Assembly (NCBI GenBank): GCA_029553475.1
Contig: JAKPKV010000020.1
Span: 1 to 64,000 of the forward strand
Origin: Armatimonadota bacterium
GTDB taxonomy: Bacteria; Armatimonadota; Hebobacteria; CAIYQO01
Direction: 5' to 3'
Length of the DNA: 64,000 nt
Shown here: positions 63,147-64,000 of the stretch, in pieces
Layout of the letters: each line of letters starts with the position of its first letter
Position numbering within the stretch: the first letter of the stretch is position 1
The notes under the pieces: generated by a model
Told to the model about the DNA's origin: nothing
What the model saw: the letters and a program-made list of their open reading frames with translations, nothing else
Databases searched by the model: none
Made by a program: the position numbers and the translations under genes

Positions 63147-63230
63147 AAACCCGTTCGTCGTCAGGCACTCCCCCCTTCGCTAAAGCTACGGGGGACAAGC
63201 CGCGCCGCTGCGTGCCGCACTACGAACGGG
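63147..63230 (-). repeat. Dispersed repeat E2
   Basis: AAAACCCGTTCGTCGTCAGGCAC at the left and GTGCCGCACTACGAACGGG at the right form inverted ends around CCTTCGCTAAAGCTACGGGG. It is the reverse of repeat E1 at 55034 and is complete here. It follows polA directly. Confidence 0.75.
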
Positions 63231-63281
63231 ATGGTTTGGTGAGCTTGCCGAAGTTCGCATCGCGGTGGAGTGCTGCCTCCG

Positions 63282-63312
63282 CTGTGCGCCTTGGCGCCTC
63301 GGCGTGAGACTA
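63282..63312. repeat. Short repeat GCGCCTTGGCGCCTCGGCGTGAGAC
   Basis: Related, in inverse orientation, to 36341-36370 (GTCTCACGCCACGGCGCCAC). The rest of 63091-63447 has no supportable gene. Confidence 0.5.
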
Positions 63313-63447
63313 TCCGCCCATCCGACTCCCTCGTTTCGCCGCCCATTGGGGAGGCGGCCGGGGGACCGGGAAGCGCGGAGCGCGCGCCGGTTCGGTGCCA
63401 TGCCGTTGCATCTTGCGCGGAAATGCGGCCAACACGGCGCAATCCCC

Positions 63448-63476
63448 TTGCCAGACGATGGGAAAATGCGTACAAT
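63448..63476 (+). promoter_or_regulatory. rpsA-like gene promoter
   Basis: TTGCCA (63448-63453) and TACAAT (63471-63476), spaced by 17 nt, identical in hexamers and spacing to the purF promoter. It leaves an untranslated leader of roughly 180 nt before ATG 63664. Confidence 0.65.
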
Positions 63477-63663
63477 ATTCACTCCAAGAAGGAACACATC
63501 TGTATCGTCGCATTCGGGGGACGCTTCCGGGACGCACGTACGGTTCGGAGGCGTCTTTCCTGTCCGGCGGCACGGCGGAAGACCGCGGGCGTGCGCCGGA
63601 TGGGGCGGACAGGTCAGGGCGAGGGGGTGGCCCTCGCAAAAAATTTCGACTGTGAGAGGGTAT

Positions 63664-64000
63664 ATGACAATGGTAGAGCAGGACCGTACGGCGCAGACCG
63701 GCACTGATGAGGTGCGCGACGCGGCCGATGTGCAGGAGGTCGAGGGTGGCTTCCTGAGCATGGAACAGTTGCTTGAGCAGGAAGAAGCCGGCTTTGCCGG
63801 GCTCAAGATGGGGACGATCGTCACCGGCACCATCGAGCGCATTGACGAACACGGCGCGCTGGTGAATGTCGGCGCGAAGTCGGAGGGCCTGATTCCCCCC
63901 GAGGAGCTGGGGTCGCGGAAAGATGCGCCGTTGAGCGTGGGCGACGAGATCGCCGTCTACGTGATGGACAACGGCGCGCGGGACGGGAACATCATCCTGT
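63664..64000 (+). CDS. rpsA: Ribosomal protein S1-like gene, 3' end outside window
   Basis: The first 112 codons are visible. After an acidic N-terminal segment (MTMVEQDRTAQTGTDEVRDA, MEQLLEQEEAGFAGLK) an S1 RNA-binding domain begins: GTIVTGTIERIDEHGALVNVGAKSEGLIPPEEL, the consensus for first repeats of bacterial S1. It would bind mRNA at the ribosome. ATG 63664 follows GAGAGGGTAT. The long leader, with an AT-rich segment before the start, could be an autoregulatory site as in other S1 genes. Another S1-domain protein cannot be excluded from this portion. Confidence 0.8.
   Translation, partial: MTMVEQDRTAQTGTDEVRDAADVQEVEGGFLSMEQLLEQEEAGFAGLKMGTIVTGTIERIDEHGALVNVGAKSEGLIPPEELGSRKDAPLSVGDEIAVYVMDNGARDGNIIL

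Overview
The window is about 64 kb of high-GC bacterial chromosome. It starts inside purF (minus strand, 3' end missing) and ends inside an rpsA-like S1-domain gene (plus strand, 3' end missing). The best taxonomic clue is a run of three secreted pseudopilin-like proteins at 28067-31967. Each has the N-terminal methylation segment followed by [13 protein letters not shown] and an H-x9-DG motif, a combination typical of Armatimonadota and also common in Planctomycetota. An Armatimonadota bacterium is therefore the most likely source. This is an inference from family knowledge, not a database result.

Layout. 1-4005: purF, a cytidylate-kinase-like gene, an Fe-S type Rrf2 regulator and a double PrcB-domain lipoprotein. 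4092-12806: a fused alpha/beta 2-oxoacid dehydrogenase E1 divergent from a DeoR regulator, an outer-membrane-like protein, a sialidase-fold-like protein and a 999-residue double-VWA membrane protein. 13075-20677: xerC, a rhomboid-TPR protease, a secreted protein, an AlkZ-related protein, a VapBC-like toxin-antitoxin pair and a small membrane protein. 20694-27595: pirin, tRNA-Ser(CGA), a TIM-barrel isomerase, zinc-ribbon, thioesterase and YkgJ genes, and a TPR/LamG-like protein. 28067-31967: the pseudopilin trio. 32314-36088: YjbQ, queE, a lipoprotein and an HTH-TPR regulator. 36500-37999: an AT-rich patch with a GNAT gene and an IS remnant. 38162-44807: iorA, a GH29-like gene, a Gfo/Idh gene, iorB and a paaK-like ligase. 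45157-53163: an orphan DNA methyltransferase, DUF547, ferredoxin-nitroreductase, a CPA2 antiporter, a zinc-ribbon membrane protein and a second GNAT. 53270-64000: SDR, accB, hom, a lipase-like gene, HAD, an AAC(3)-like gene, polA and rpsA.

The most striking content is between the genes. The intergenic spaces hold many palindromic elements of about 120-240 bp with terminal inverted repeats, in several families, some repeated within the window. Two families look mobile. Family A (163-165 bp) is flanked by 3-bp TNA duplications. Family B (158-164 bp) is flanked by CTAG or CTNAG. Both sit on stop codons: elements or their target duplications provide or touch the stop codons of the cytidylate-kinase, Rrf2, VapC, second pseudopilin, HTH-TPR and TPR/LamG genes. 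In two places the pre-insertion sequence can be reconstructed exactly: a CTAG shared by two convergent stop codons, and an ATGA stop/start overlap. No transposase that could move them is visible; the only transposase is a degraded fragment.

Metabolically the window suggests a heterotroph with arylpyruvate oxidation (IorAB plus phenylacetate-CoA ligase), a stand-alone E1 enzyme, fucosidase/oxidoreductase sugar genes and standard housekeeping (purine, homoserine, biotin carrier, DNA polymerase I). Promoters close to the sigma-70 consensus are visible before purF, tRNA-Ser, iorA, accB and rpsA. No CRISPR array, rRNA or intact prophage was seen.
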